In this document: positions 1 through 8,530 of the stretch, one piece after another
Position numbering within the stretch: position 1 is the stretch's first letter
How the letters are laid out: each line of letters starts with the position of its first letter
Assembly (NCBI GenBank): GCA_902727895.1
Contig: CACVAP010000039.1
Coordinates: 1-64,000 of the forward strand
Origin: an uncultured Sulfurovum sp.
GTDB taxonomy: Bacteria > Campylobacterota > Campylobacteria > Campylobacterales > Sulfurovaceae
DNA length: 64,000 nt
Direction of reading: 5' to 3'
The notes under the pieces: model-generated
Seen by the model: the letters and a program-made list of their open reading frames with translations, nothing else
Told to the model about the DNA's origin: nothing
The model's database searches: none
Program-made: the position numbers and the translations under genes

Positions 1-35
1 GTAATAAAAAGACCAACTTTAGCTTCTGTCTTCAT
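1..35 (-). CDS. 5' end of a gene running off the left edge (possible MCE/MlaD-like protein)
   Basis: An ATG on the minus strand (33-35) opens a frame that reads MKTEAKVGLFI before leaving the window. It starts only one base after the lptD stop codon, so it belongs to the purD-lptD transcription unit. A short charged N-terminus followed by VGLF and hydrophobic residues resembles the start of MCE/MlaD lipid-transport proteins, which would suit a neighbour of lptD. Eleven codons are too few for a firm call; a signal-anchor protein of another family is equally possible. Confidence 0.4.
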   Translation of the reverse strand, partial: MKTEAKVGLFI

Positions 36-36
36 C

Positions 37-2127
37 TTATCTTCCTTGTGAGGCAAATTCTTGTTCGACACTTTTAGAGATTCCACCAATTGGGTTTAAA
101 TTTAATTCAAAATAGACAACATTATTTCTGTACGAAGTATCAAAATTAGGAATTTGCTCCTGTCCTACAGAAAATTTAATACCCCAACATTTTTTCCGAT
201 GTTCCCAACCTAGATGCCATTGATAACTAAAGTTTTGAGCCATGTCGTAACTTCCATTAGCAAACCCTTGGTTATGCTCATTAAAGTTATAATAAACTTC
301 TCCATTTACAAAACTGGTTTCATCTCCATTAAGTAAAAAACCATTATTGTAAAAATGTGTCAGCATTATATCATAGTTGCTTTGATTATAAGTCAATGAC
401 GTTGCTACTGAAGAGAGTTCGCTTTGATCTAAAGAATAGAAAATATTTGAGTGTATATTTAAAGAATCTTTTGTATACCCCAGTTCATTGTTGATATTAC
501 CTTTTTTTAAAGTATTACTATCTGGATACTGTACAAATGCCAACCTTTGAAATAAATTCATATCTAAATCTTTATTATAATAATACTGACTAACTCCTGT
601 TGAAATACTCTCTTTTTGTGTTTGAGTAACAAATAAATCTTTCTGTTCTTCATTTAAATTTTCATAGGTAAGAGGATTCTCTTTTTCAAAACTAGGCTTT
701 ACATAGACAATAGATGGATGCAACGTATGCGTGTCTTCTCCATAACTTTTTAACAAATCCGAAGAGAGTTCCATTGTATGAAAGTTACGATAGTATCTAT
801 AATTTTTACTCTGTTGATTTAGATTTGAAAAGCTCACATTCGAGAGATATAAATTCTCAGACAACTTAAAATCTAAATAATCATTAAAAAATGAATTATA
901 ATAAGTGATTGGTAAATCAAACTCAGTTTGATGGGCCCTTGAACCTTTTACTCTGGTATAGTTATGTACTCTAGCATCAAAGGTATAAAATAAATTATCT
1001 TTTATAATAGAACTTAAAAAACGATGATAATGCAAGGTTGGTAGATCTTGTATTGTCTCTTTATTATCTTGTGTTGTTGTATCAATATAATATCTTCCAT
1101 AAAGTCCAAAGTAGTCATTGTCATCATAAACAAAAGCATTTAAACGAGATTCTATTAAATTTGACGCAACCAATCCAGAGGCAGATTCTTGTTGTAAGTT
1201 TAAGTATTCTAAATCATTTAGGTAAGTACTATTAACATAAACGCCACTTTTATACTTGTCCCAGTAATCTGACTCGGGAAGTATGTCTGTTGATTTATAT
1301 AAAAATTCAAAACCATAATGTTCTTTATTTAAATCATATTCATTGGTATAAGAGTCATTATTTTTAAAGTATCCAAGGGTAAAACTTCCATTTGAATGAT
1401 TTGAATCTACAAACCTAGCTGTTGCATGCGCACCATAACCTCTACTTGTACGAATTTGGGGGTTTAACTCTATATCAAAATTACTTTGAGGAGCATAATA
1501 AATAGGCTGTTGATAAGAAAAACCTTCTGTACTTGAAAACTTCATAGAAGGAAATAAGAGACCAGTTGTCCTTTTATTAACCGTAGGAAACGCAATGTAT
1601 GGAAAATAAAATATGGGTACATCGTAAAAAGAGAGTTTAGCCTCTGATAAAGTCATATATTCCTTATCTCTTCGGTAAGCTGCTTCAGCAAATTCTATCG
1701 TCCAATCAGGATCATTTTGATTACAAGAAGAAAGTACGGAATCCGTAATTGTATACGTCTCACCTTCTTTAACTGCTTTATTCGCCAATATCCAAAGATC
1801 TTCTTCTGTCGTTAAGAGTAACTCTTTAAAGTCGACAGACTTTGTAGAGGTGTCAATGGTTAACTCGTCTGAAAAAACTTTTGTTTTATCTCTACGAATC
1901 ATCTCTACACCACCAGAAAAAAGTAGCTTAGAGGCATTTTTATCATAAGTGGCTTTTTCTGCTTTCACCAAAGCACCATCATAAAGTAAAACAACATCTC
2001 CTGTAGCCACTAAATGATCATGGGTAGCTACAATACTCTTAGAAAAAACTTCTACCGTATCTTTCCCAGAAAGAAGTACTGAAAGAAGTACCATAGAAAA
2101 AAAAGATATTGAAAATGGCTTAAGCAT
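37..2127 (-). CDS. lptD: LPS-assembly outer-membrane protein LptD
   Basis: LptD is the beta-barrel that inserts lipopolysaccharide into the outer leaflet of the outer membrane, working with LptE and the periplasmic LptA bridge. The 696-aa protein starts with a signal peptide (about residues 1-20). An OstA/LptA-like beta-jellyroll follows (about 25-110, with ATGDVVLLYDG and a later VEMIRRDKTKVFSDEL stretch). The rest is a long barrel rich in alternating aromatic residues. Two cysteines (SSCNQND near residue 135 and KKCWGIKF near 660) could form the disulfide LptD needs. The ATG has a GGAGA ribosome site at 2131-2135 and begins 13 bp after purD, so the two are probably co-transcribed. Confidence 0.9.
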   Translation of the reverse strand: MLKPFSISFFSMVLLSVLLSGKDTVEVFSKSIVATHDHLVATGDVVLLYDGALVKAEKATYDKNASKLLFSGGVEMIRRDKTKVFSDELTIDTSTKSVDFKELLLTTEEDLWILANKAVKEGETYTITDSVLSSCNQNDPDWTIEFAEAAYRRDKEYMTLSEAKLSFYDVPIFYFPYIAFPTVNKRTTGLLFPSMKFSSTEGFSYQQPIYYAPQSNFDIELNPQIRTSRGYGAHATARFVDSNHSNGSFTLGYFKNNDSYTNEYDLNKEHYGFEFLYKSTDILPESDYWDKYKSGVYVNSTYLNDLEYLNLQQESASGLVASNLIESRLNAFVYDDNDYFGLYGRYYIDTTTQDNKETIQDLPTLHYHRFLSSIIKDNLFYTFDARVHNYTRVKGSRAHQTEFDLPITYYNSFFNDYLDFKLSENLYLSNVSFSNLNQQSKNYRYYRNFHTMELSSDLLKSYGEDTHTLHPSIVYVKPSFEKENPLTYENLNEEQKDLFVTQTQKESISTGVSQYYYNKDLDMNLFQRLAFVQYPDSNTLKKGNINNELGYTKDSLNIHSNIFYSLDQSELSSVATSLTYNQSNYDIMLTHFYNNGFLLNGDETSFVNGEVYYNFNEHNQGFANGSYDMAQNFSYQWHLGWEHRKKCWGIKFSVGQEQIPNFDTSYRNNVVYFELNLNPIGGISKSVEQEFASQGR

Positions 2128-2140
2128 CTATCTCCAAACG

Positions 2141-3418
2141 TTATTTATTTAAAACCTGATACGCAATATCTGTACGACATTGTTTTCCAGCGAAATGAAC
2201 TTGACCCACTAACATATAAGCACGTCTTTGTGCTTCGGCAATGGTATCACCCATTCCGACACAAACAAGTACACGTCCACCTGTTGCTAACAATTCTCCA
2301 CCTTCTCCACGAGTAACACCAGCATAAGAAATATGTGCATGTTCTTTAAAGATATCATCATGAACAATTTCATCTACAATAATCTCAGCAGGAACAGAAG
2401 ATTTATAAGGATAATCCTTAGAAGCCATGACCACACCTACAGCAAACTTATCATGAAACTCTATTTCTAAACTTTTAAGGTCATTGGTTGCCCCTTTATA
2501 GAACAAGTCTAAAACAGAAGATTTGATAAGAGGCATTAACTCTTCACATTCTGGATCACCAAAACGCACATTATATTCTAAGATAATTGGCTCACCATTA
2601 ACAACCATAACACCAATAAAAAGCACCCCTTTAAATGGCATGCCTTCAGCTTTCATTCCTTCTAATGTAGGAACAATTACACGTTCATCTAATTTTTTAT
2701 AAATCTCATCATTTACTAAAGGAGTTGGCGCATACGCACCCATTCCACCTGTGTTTGGACCTTCGTCATTGTTGTGTAATCTTTTATGATCTTGTGCAGC
2801 AGGAAGTACAACATAGTCTTCTCCATCACAAAGAGCAAAAACAGAAAGTTCATAACCATCTAAAAATTCTTCAACTACTATTGAAGTTCCAGCATCACCA
2901 AATGAATCACCAGAAAGCATTTCTCCAGCAGCTTTTTTTGCTTCATTATGGTTCTGAGCAATAATTACCCCTTTACCACCACAAAGACCATCTGCTTTTA
3001 CAACAATAGGTGCTTCAAGTGTCATAATAAACTTGTATGCTTCTTCAATAGAATCTGTCTCAATGTACTTAGCTGTAGGAACGTTATGACGTGCCAAAAA
3101 GTTCTTCATAAATATTTTAGAACCCTCAAGCTGTGCAGCTTGTGCAGAAGGACCAAAGATGTTTAATCCTCTTTCTTCAAAAAGGTCAACAACACCAGCT
3201 ACTAAAGGAGCTTCTGGACCTACAATAGTAAGTTCTACATTATTCGCTTCACAAAAGTCAGCCAATTCACCAAAGTCAGAAATATCTAAATTCGTTCCCA
3301 ACTCATCTGTTGCACCATTACCTGGAGCAAAATATAAACTATCTACTTTTTCGTCTTTTTGAAGTGCCATTCCAATAGAGTATTCACGTCCACCAGCACC
3401 AATTATTAATACATTCAC
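2141..3418 (-). CDS. purD: Phosphoribosylamine-glycine ligase (GAR synthetase)
   Basis: Catalyses the ATP-dependent joining of phosphoribosylamine and glycine in cytoplasmic purine synthesis. At 425 aa it has the normal family length. The N-terminal domain opens with MNVLIIGAGGREYS and contains FAPGNGAT. The ATP-grasp core carries VVKADGLCGGKGV, DHKRLHNNDEGPNTGGMGAYAP (split here as DHKR plus GPNTGGMGAYAP) and the metal-binding EYNVRFGDPE. A C-terminal domain ends with CRTDIAYQVL. It is the first gene of a minus-strand unit that continues into lptD. Confidence 0.97.
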   Translation of the reverse strand: MNVLIIGAGGREYSIGMALQKDEKVDSLYFAPGNGATDELGTNLDISDFGELADFCEANNVELTIVGPEAPLVAGVVDLFEERGLNIFGPSAQAAQLEGSKIFMKNFLARHNVPTAKYIETDSIEEAYKFIMTLEAPIVVKADGLCGGKGVIIAQNHNEAKKAAGEMLSGDSFGDAGTSIVVEEFLDGYELSVFALCDGEDYVVLPAAQDHKRLHNNDEGPNTGGMGAYAPTPLVNDEIYKKLDERVIVPTLEGMKAEGMPFKGVLFIGVMVVNGEPIILEYNVRFGDPECEELMPLIKSSVLDLFYKGATNDLKSLEIEFHDKFAVGVVMASKDYPYKSSVPAEIIVDEIVHDDIFKEHAHISYAGVTRGEGGELLATGGRVLVCVGMGDTIAEAQRRAYMLVGQVHFAGKQCRTDIAYQVLNK

Positions 3419-3488
3419 TACAACAATCTCCAGAATAAAATTTCGACATTATACACTAATGATTATTAGCTTCTAATATAGGAATTGC

Positions 3489-3509
3489 GTCGGCTAAAGC
3501 CGACCCTAC
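3489..3509 (-). repeat. REP-like palindrome with GTAG head (first of an inverted pair)
   Basis: On the minus strand this reads GTAG-GG-TCGGC-TTTA-GCCGA-C: a GTAG tetranucleotide followed by a perfect 6-bp stem (GTCGGC/GCCGAC, 3489-3504). A tetranucleotide head beside a short palindrome is the layout of REP elements mobilised by RAYT (TnpA-REP) transposases. No RAYT gene is present in this window, so the assignment rests on sequence form alone. Confidence 0.6.
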
Positions 3510-3540
3510 AAATTACAAATATTAAGAGAAGTTAAAAGCT

Positions 3541-3561
3541 GAAGGGTTGGCTTCAGCCAAC
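3541..3561 (+). repeat. REP-like palindrome with GAAG head (second of an inverted pair)
   Basis: Reads GAAG-GG-TTGGC-TTCA-GCCAA-C on the plus strand. It matches the minus-strand copy at 3489-3509 in 17 of 21 positions, and two of the four differences are compensatory (a C-G stem pair replaced by T-A). The heads of the two copies face each other across 31 bp, giving a BIME-like arrangement in the gap between purD and hemD. Confidence 0.6.
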
Positions 3562-3689
3562 ATAGATATTAGAAAATAAAATATTAAAAAAACACAAAGA
3601 AATGCAATATAAAAGAGGATATTTTGAAGATAGAAAATAGACAGTTTATACCAATACAAACAGTCTATAAAGTCCCGAACAGCCGTTCT

Positions 3690-3872
3690 GCATAGAAGCC
3701 GGCCCTAAAAAGCCAACGGTGTAGGAGAGAGTCATCTTTAGGGGACATCTTCTTGCTAGACTAAGCTAAGCTCAAACGAAGACACCCACACACCAATGAT
3801 CTACATGTCCCACAATAGATAATGTTGGACCACAAATAACAGTAGTCGAACCATTCAGGTTAAAATTAGTAT
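3690..3872 (-). ncRNA. Candidate structured RNA or decayed repeat downstream of hemD
   Basis: This is the only clearly non-AT-rich part of the 3419-3935 gap and has no credible ORF. Read on the minus strand, a possible -10 TATACT lies at 3866-3871. A local hairpin follows, pairing GTCC with GGAC around ACA/UGU. Next is a longer hairpin pairing GGGUGUCUUC with GAAGAUGUCC (10 bp including G-U pairs). At the distal end GAAC-GGCT-GTTC forms a small stem (3679-3690 region). The GGGCCGGCTT segment near 3696-3705 resembles the REP core at 3489-3509, so a decayed repeat is an alternative. A housekeeping RNA such as 6S RNA is possible but I cannot establish it. Confidence 0.25.
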
Positions 3873-3935
3873 AACAAAAATTTAGAAGAAAGTCACTATT
3901 TTTTCATACTTTTTACTAAAAAAATGGCTAAAAAG

Positions 3936-4613
3936 CTACAATAAATACCGTTCTTCTTCCAAATGTAATGCCTTTGCTATACACGCGTCAATGGACGGCT
4001 CATCTGCTACCAAATATGAACAGTTTTTTGGTAAATATTTTTTCGTTGTTTTTCCAATAATTATGGCTGTGTAACTCTCATTCCAGTCAAAACTTTTAAA
4101 GAAACATTTAATACTTGAAGGAGAAGTAAAAATAATAATGGCATTTTCAATAGGCTTTTGATCTCTTTTATAAGACAAACAATCCGTCTCATAAATAATC
4201 TCTTCAAAAAACAGAACTTCTTCATGACCATTATTTGATTTATGTTCCTCAATATAAACATTAATATCAAAAGCTGTTTTCTTAGGTCGTAAGTAGAATA
4301 TTCTTTTATCATAAAAATAGGTCAACAAATCTTTAGCGATGTCTTCACCATAATTTGACTTAGGCATATAAATAACTTTTCCACCTAAATCTTCTATGGT
4401 TTTTGTAGTAGATTTTCCAATGGCAATGCAAGGAAATTGTTTCCACTCATCACTAATGCTGTTCGTAGTAATGACAGCTTGTTTAGAAGTAAAAAGTAAG
4501 ATGTTTATAAAATCAAAGTTTATTGTTGAGACTAAAGTTTTAAAAGTGAGAACTGGAAGATGATTTAAACCTTCTTTAGCTGTAGGAGAAAGAAGGTAAA
4601 TTAACGAGGACAT
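3936..4613 (-). CDS. hemD: Uroporphyrinogen-III synthase
   Basis: Closes and inverts ring D of hydroxymethylbilane to give uroporphyrinogen III, the branch point of haem and sirohaem synthesis. The 225-aa protein has the two-lobed HemD pattern. Recognisable patches are ILLFTSKQAV near residue 38, IAIGKSTTKTIEDLG near 63, then IIFTSPSSIKCFF and a second IIIGKTTKKYL repeat near 185. Overall identity in HemD families is low and the call rests on these patches plus length. The start ATG lies 3 bp beyond the stop of the CDF exporter gene and has no clear ribosome site, suggesting translational coupling. Confidence 0.85.
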   Translation of the reverse strand: MSSLIYLLSPTAKEGLNHLPVLTFKTLVSTINFDFINILLFTSKQAVITTNSISDEWKQFPCIAIGKSTTKTIEDLGGKVIYMPKSNYGEDIAKDLLTYFYDKRIFYLRPKKTAFDINVYIEEHKSNNGHEEVLFFEEIIYETDCLSYKRDQKPIENAIIIFTSPSSIKCFFKSFDWNESYTAIIIGKTTKKYLPKNCSYLVADEPSIDACIAKALHLEEERYLL

Positions 4614-4616
4614 AAA

Positions 4617-5516
4617 CTAGTAACGCTTAGGAGCAAACTCATTATTAAAAAATTCATCATTATAGGGGTCGTAATGAGGAACAATCATCCAATCTTTTTT
4701 AGAATCTAATTCACGAATTTTTTCTTCAATATGGTCTGAGATTCTGTGTGCATCTAACAAATACATTTTTGGATGAAAAACCAAATGAAACTCTACAAAG
4801 TTTGTCGAACCATCTGTTCTGGTCTTTAACCAATGGTATGAAGTTACTTCTTCATCAGAATCTAAAATAGTATGAATCTCTTTTACAATCTCTTCATCTA
4901 AGGCTTTGTCTAAAAGTATTTCAATACCCTCAACTATAATTTCATAAGCAGAATAGATAATATAAATACCAATAGCAAATCCAAAAATGGCATCAACTAT
5001 TTCTAAACCTGTAAAGTAAACAATACCCAACGCTAATAAAACAGCTGAGTTTGCCCAAAGGTCTGTTTGGTAATGTAAGGCATCAGACTTTATCACCAAG
5101 TTGTCTGTTTTTTCTGCCACAGATAATAAGTAACGAACTAATGCAAAAGTAACCACTATAGATATAAGCATTACTATGATTGCAGGAGTTAACATGGTAG
5201 TTTCTTCTCCATGTATGGCTTTTTGAACAGCTTCATACATAATATAAAGCCCTGAAAAGGTAATAACCACCCCTTCTATAACAGCTGCAATGGCTTGTAC
5301 TTTTCCTTTTCCATACTGAAACTCATTGGTTGCTTTCTCTTCAGACTTTTTAATAGCAAAGAAATTAAAAATAGATATAAGTGTATCAAGTAATGAGTCA
5401 ATCGCTGAAGCCAAAACAGCTACAGAACCAGAAGCTATACCAATGACAAATTTAAGAAGTGTTAAACAAGTTGCGACAATAGATGCAACAATAGTGGCTT
5501 TTTTTTGTGGTGACAT
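4617..5516 (-). CDS. Cation diffusion facilitator (Zn/Fe/Cd exporter family)
   Basis: An inner-membrane antiporter of the CDF (FieF/ZitB) family that exports divalent metals in exchange for protons. The 299-aa length is typical. The transport site is visible as D-x3-D in helix 2 (SAIDSLLDT, about residues 37-45) and H-x3-D in helix 5 (ALHYQTDLW, about 147-155). Six membrane segments are followed by a cytoplasmic metal-sensing domain from about residue 205 with His and Asp residues (HLVFHPKMYLLDAH, VPHYDPYND). It lies between hemD and the MidA-like gene in one minus-strand unit; metal specificity cannot be read from sequence. Confidence 0.9.
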   Translation of the reverse strand: MSPQKKATIVASIVATCLTLLKFVIGIASGSVAVLASAIDSLLDTLISIFNFFAIKKSEEKATNEFQYGKGKVQAIAAVIEGVVITFSGLYIMYEAVQKAIHGEETTMLTPAIIVMLISIVVTFALVRYLLSVAEKTDNLVIKSDALHYQTDLWANSAVLLALGIVYFTGLEIVDAIFGFAIGIYIIYSAYEIIVEGIEILLDKALDEEIVKEIHTILDSDEEVTSYHWLKTRTDGSTNFVEFHLVFHPKMYLLDAHRISDHIEEKIRELDSKKDWMIVPHYDPYNDEFFNNEFAPKRY

Positions 5517-5528
5517 CCCTGCTCCTAA

Positions 5529-6515
5529 TTATTTTTTAAAGTGTACCATTTTAAACTTATCACCCATTATGGTTGGGGCAATAAGTGTTTTAATCTTGTC
5601 AGCTTCACGCACATAGTTTGATTGTGTTGCTTGTTTTGCAAACTTTTCAAGTATGTCTATAAGTCCAAAGCGTACCAATGCCCTAGCCTGTGTTTCATAC
5701 TTATCAAGTTCAAATCCAGCTTCTTCAAAAGCTTCTATGACATGCCCAAAGTTAACGTCGTAAGTAATGTCTGCCTTTTTAAAAGCTTCTTCAAGTTTTA
5801 GTTCTTCATCAAAAAGTGGAAAAGTTTTATGCTGTTCATAAACACGAATAGAAAAGTCATTTCGCACAAATTTCTCACCATAATCAAACGAAACAAAATC
5901 ACATTTTTTAATGCCTTTGCCCATGTGTAAAGCAAATTCTTCATAACCCACAGCTACTTCACCTTTAACCTGTCGATGCGTTGAGGCAAATGCTAACAGT
6001 TCCGTCTCTGCTTCTTTCCACTCCACAACATTCTCTGTCACAAAAGCTTGTTCTCCGTCTTTTATGAGTTCACAAGGAAAAGCATCAAATATCTCATTGG
6101 CAACTACAAAAGCATAGTCTACTTCAACTTCATCTATGTCAGAAAAGTGGCTAATCTCAATGTCTGAACCAAAACGCTCTTCAATGTACTTCAATTGTTC
6201 TTGTTGTACATGCTCTTGACGCTCAACAATCCCAAACTTCAAAGTTTGTACCAAAGTTGGGTCAAGTGTATAAAGCCACTGAATCATGTCACAAAGTAAA
6301 TACCCCTTATGCGCCCCAACCTCTATGAGCCAACCATCTCGTTTAAAAGATTCTTCTTGTATGAGTTTGTAAAAATGATTTGCAATACTCGCTCCAAAAA
6401 AAGAAGAAGTACTCACAGCTGTATAAAAATCACCCTCTTTACCAATGTCTTTAAAAGTTTTGTAATATCCCTCTTCTCCGTAAAGCCACTCATTCATGTA
6501 ATTACTAAATGTCAA
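5529..6515 (-). CDS. SAM-dependent methyltransferase, MidA/NDUFAF7 family (COG1565)
   Basis: Its mitochondrial relative NDUFAF7/MidA methylates an arginine of a complex I subunit during assembly; the bacterial substrate is unproven. The 328-aa protein begins with the family signature MTFSNYMNEWLYGEEGYY and GDFYTAVSTSSFFGASIA. The SAM-binding site is WLIEVGAHKGYLLCDM (about residues 80-95). YAFVVANEIFDAFPC (about 130-144) is the typical NE-xD/A-P region, and KKCDFVSFDYGE follows near 208. The bases between its start and the upstream TOPRIM gene number only 19, so the accessory pair upstream probably shares its transcript. Confidence 0.88.
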   Translation of the reverse strand: MTFSNYMNEWLYGEEGYYKTFKDIGKEGDFYTAVSTSSFFGASIANHFYKLIQEESFKRDGWLIEVGAHKGYLLCDMIQWLYTLDPTLVQTLKFGIVERQEHVQQEQLKYIEERFGSDIEISHFSDIDEVEVDYAFVVANEIFDAFPCELIKDGEQAFVTENVVEWKEAETELLAFASTHRQVKGEVAVGYEEFALHMGKGIKKCDFVSFDYGEKFVRNDFSIRVYEQHKTFPLFDEELKLEEAFKKADITYDVNFGHVIEAFEEAGFELDKYETQARALVRFGLIDILEKFAKQATQSNYVREADKIKTLIAPTIMGDKFKMVHFKK

Positions 6516-6534
6516 TTTTTTCCTTTTTTCTGCA

Positions 6535-7176
6535 CTAAATTTTTGCTGGTAAATTATTTATAAAAATTTGAAAACTACTATTTTTAGACACAATCTTCAT
6601 AAGCTCTTTATATTTTAAAAATGGTCGGCTTAATTTATCATAAGTAGTGTAGTTTTTAATTACTTTTATTTTTTTAGATTCTCTTTGTAAAGCTTCAAAA
6701 CATCCTGCTATCTTTTCACTTTTATTAGATTTATAAATAGGTAAAATCCAACACTCTAAAGAGTGAACTGAAATAGCAAAAATAATTTTTTCTTGACATT
6801 GTACATAAAACTCTTTTTTACTATCAATTTGGGTAACTAACCTTTCTCTAACTCTGTCAATAAGTTCTTCAGTAGAAAGGTTTTGTTGTAGTACACCAAA
6901 ATTAATATGTTCAGAAATATCGGTGTCTATTTGAATAATCACATATTCACTATTTAAAACATCATCTCGAAAACGTTTTTCACTTAAATATTCTACTAGC
7001 ATCTCCCAACCACCAAACTCACCCTCTTTTTGTTTTTGAGTTGTTATATCATAAGGAGGTTGCAGTGGTTGAATCTCTTCATCAAGGTCATCATAATCTT
7101 TATAAAATCCACACAAGATATTTTCAATAACAATTTGGTCGGTAATTCCTTCACAAGCTAAAGCAAATTTTGCCAT
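6535..7176 (-). CDS. TOPRIM-like protein paired with an AAA ATPase (DUF4276-like)
   Basis: A 213-aa protein of unknown substrate that looks like a small TOPRIM nuclease-type domain. CEGITDQ supplies the glutamate of TOPRIM motif 1 (E9) and YVIIQIDTDIS supplies the DxD of motif 2 (D84, D86). HSLECWILP (E141, W143) resembles the conserved late motif of DUF4276-like and RloB-like proteins. Its ATG overlaps the stop of the upstream ATPase by one base (TAATG), a sign of stoichiometric translation. In OLD, PARIS and related defence systems an ABC-class ATPase partners a TOPRIM domain, and this pair may act likewise; that is inference. Codons are more AT-rich than in the downstream methyltransferase gene. 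Confidence 0.7.
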   Translation of the reverse strand: MAKFALACEGITDQIVIENILCGFYKDYDDLDEEIQPLQPPYDITTQKQKEGEFGGWEMLVEYLSEKRFRDDVLNSEYVIIQIDTDISEHINFGVLQQNLSTEELIDRVRERLVTQIDSKKEFYVQCQEKIIFAISVHSLECWILPIYKSNKSEKIAGCFEALQRESKKIKVIKNYTTYDKLSRPFLKYKELMKIVSKNSSFQIFINNLPAKI

Positions 7177-8345
7177 TAAAAGCCTTTTGGTAAGCCACCT
7201 AAATAGCCTCGTATAAATGCTTCTGAAAGATGAAGAGGTTCATCATCTGAAGATTTTGGTTTATTTTCAACTGTTATCTCTTTCATTCGAGTATGACCTT
7301 TTTTATTTCGAGAAACTACAAAAAGTTTCTGCTCTTCATCATTCAAATCAATTCCATCTAAAATAGCAGGATTATGTGTAGTTAAAAATATCTGTTTATC
7401 ATATTTATGAGCTAATTCTGTAAGAATTTTCATCAATTTAGTACATAGTTTAGGGTTAAGGGAAGCATCAATATTATCTATAGCAAAAGCCTTTGGTGTC
7501 TCTTTTGCTACTATAAGCGTAATGTAAAACAAAATAAACAAAAAGCCCTCATTTGCACTTCTTTGAGTAAACTCTCTATATAAATATTTATCTTTGATAA
7601 TTACTTTATCTTCTTGCGAGGAAATATCAGTGGGTATGGTTATGTCTTCAAACCAATTAAAGAGTTTTAATGATTCAATAATGGTATTAATATAACTTTT
7701 ATTTTCGTAGTTATTTACTATTTTCAAAAGCTTTAAAAGACCTTCTCCATTAATTCCTAAAGGTTGAATTTGTCCTTCTTTTTCAAAAATTCTTAATGCT
7801 GTATTTTCAGGAGAATAAATAATGAAATTATTTAGGTATTGAAGAATTTTAAGACCTAATTGTTTAGAAAGAGTATCTTCACCTAATTTAAATACTTTAT
7901 ATAATCTTTCATCTAATGTTTCTGTTGATGAAAAATATTTATTATTTTTTAAAAAATCTAATGTTTCATTGTCAATATTTAAATCTACCTCAATATTTCT
8001 ATTCTGATCAAGTACTCTCCATTGTGAATAAGCCATATTATCATGTTGGAATTCGTAGTTTAAATTTTTGTTTTTTGAAAAAGAAGTTTTAATTAAAATA
8101 TTTTTATCCTTATTCTTTTCCTCAAAAGCACTCCTCATCAATTCAGGTTCAGGAACTCTAAGCCCACGAGAAACCAAAAACTCATTCGCCAACATATTAG
8201 ATTCACTAGCTGAAACAAAAACCAAAGCTTCAAGTAAATTACTTTTTCCCGAACCATTCTCTCCAATAAATAGGTTCACTCTTCCAACTTCTAACTCTAA
8301 GTCGTAGATGGATTTAAAATTTTGAATATGAATTTTTTCTATCAT
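7176..8345 (-). CDS. AAA/ABC-class ATPase (OLD-like, AAA_15/AAA_21 family)
   Basis: A 389-aa stand-alone ATPase of the SMC/ABC-like class found in OLD and other defence systems. The N-terminus IHIQNFKSIYDLELEVG precedes a Walker A motif GENGSGKS (residues 28-35). The insert region is long and poorly conserved. Near residue 262 RSANEGFLFILFY sits where an ABC signature belongs. AFAIDNIDASLNPKL (about 285) is the Walker B/D-loop segment, and IFLTTHNPAIL is the H-switch. There is no C-terminal nuclease domain, consistent with the nuclease-like function being in the next gene. An alternative is a housekeeping ATP-binding protein without a defence role. Confidence 0.85.
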   Translation of the reverse strand: MIEKIHIQNFKSIYDLELEVGRVNLFIGENGSGKSNLLEALVFVSASESNMLANEFLVSRGLRVPEPELMRSAFEEKNKDKNILIKTSFSKNKNLNYEFQHDNMAYSQWRVLDQNRNIEVDLNIDNETLDFLKNNKYFSSTETLDERLYKVFKLGEDTLSKQLGLKILQYLNNFIIYSPENTALRIFEKEGQIQPLGINGEGLLKLLKIVNNYENKSYINTIIESLKLFNWFEDITIPTDISSQEDKVIIKDKYLYREFTQRSANEGFLFILFYITLIVAKETPKAFAIDNIDASLNPKLCTKLMKILTELAHKYDKQIFLTTHNPAILDGIDLNDEEQKLFVVSRNKKGHTRMKEITVENKPKSSDDEPLHLSEAFIRGYLGGLPKGF

Positions 8346-8496
8346 TGAATTTTCACTTTTTATCTTATTTATTTAGGATTATAGCATAAAGATAAATACT
8401 CTATTATCATTGGAAAATCACTTCTAAAAGTAAACTACTATCAAAATTAAATATAAAATTATTAAATTAAAAATATATTTTAAATAAAAATTAAGT

Positions 8497-8502
8497 TATA
8501 AT
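8497..8502 (+). promoter_or_regulatory. Predicted -10 box of the FIST-SpoIIE operon
   Basis: TATAAT lies 28 bp before the GTG start of the FIST gene, within an A/T-rich upstream tract, the usual form of sigma-70 promoters in Campylobacterota. The leader would be about 20 nt and contains the GGAGG ribosome site (8521-8525). Confidence 0.55.
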
Positions 8503-8530
8503 AATCTTAACTTATTTATAGGAGGCAATT

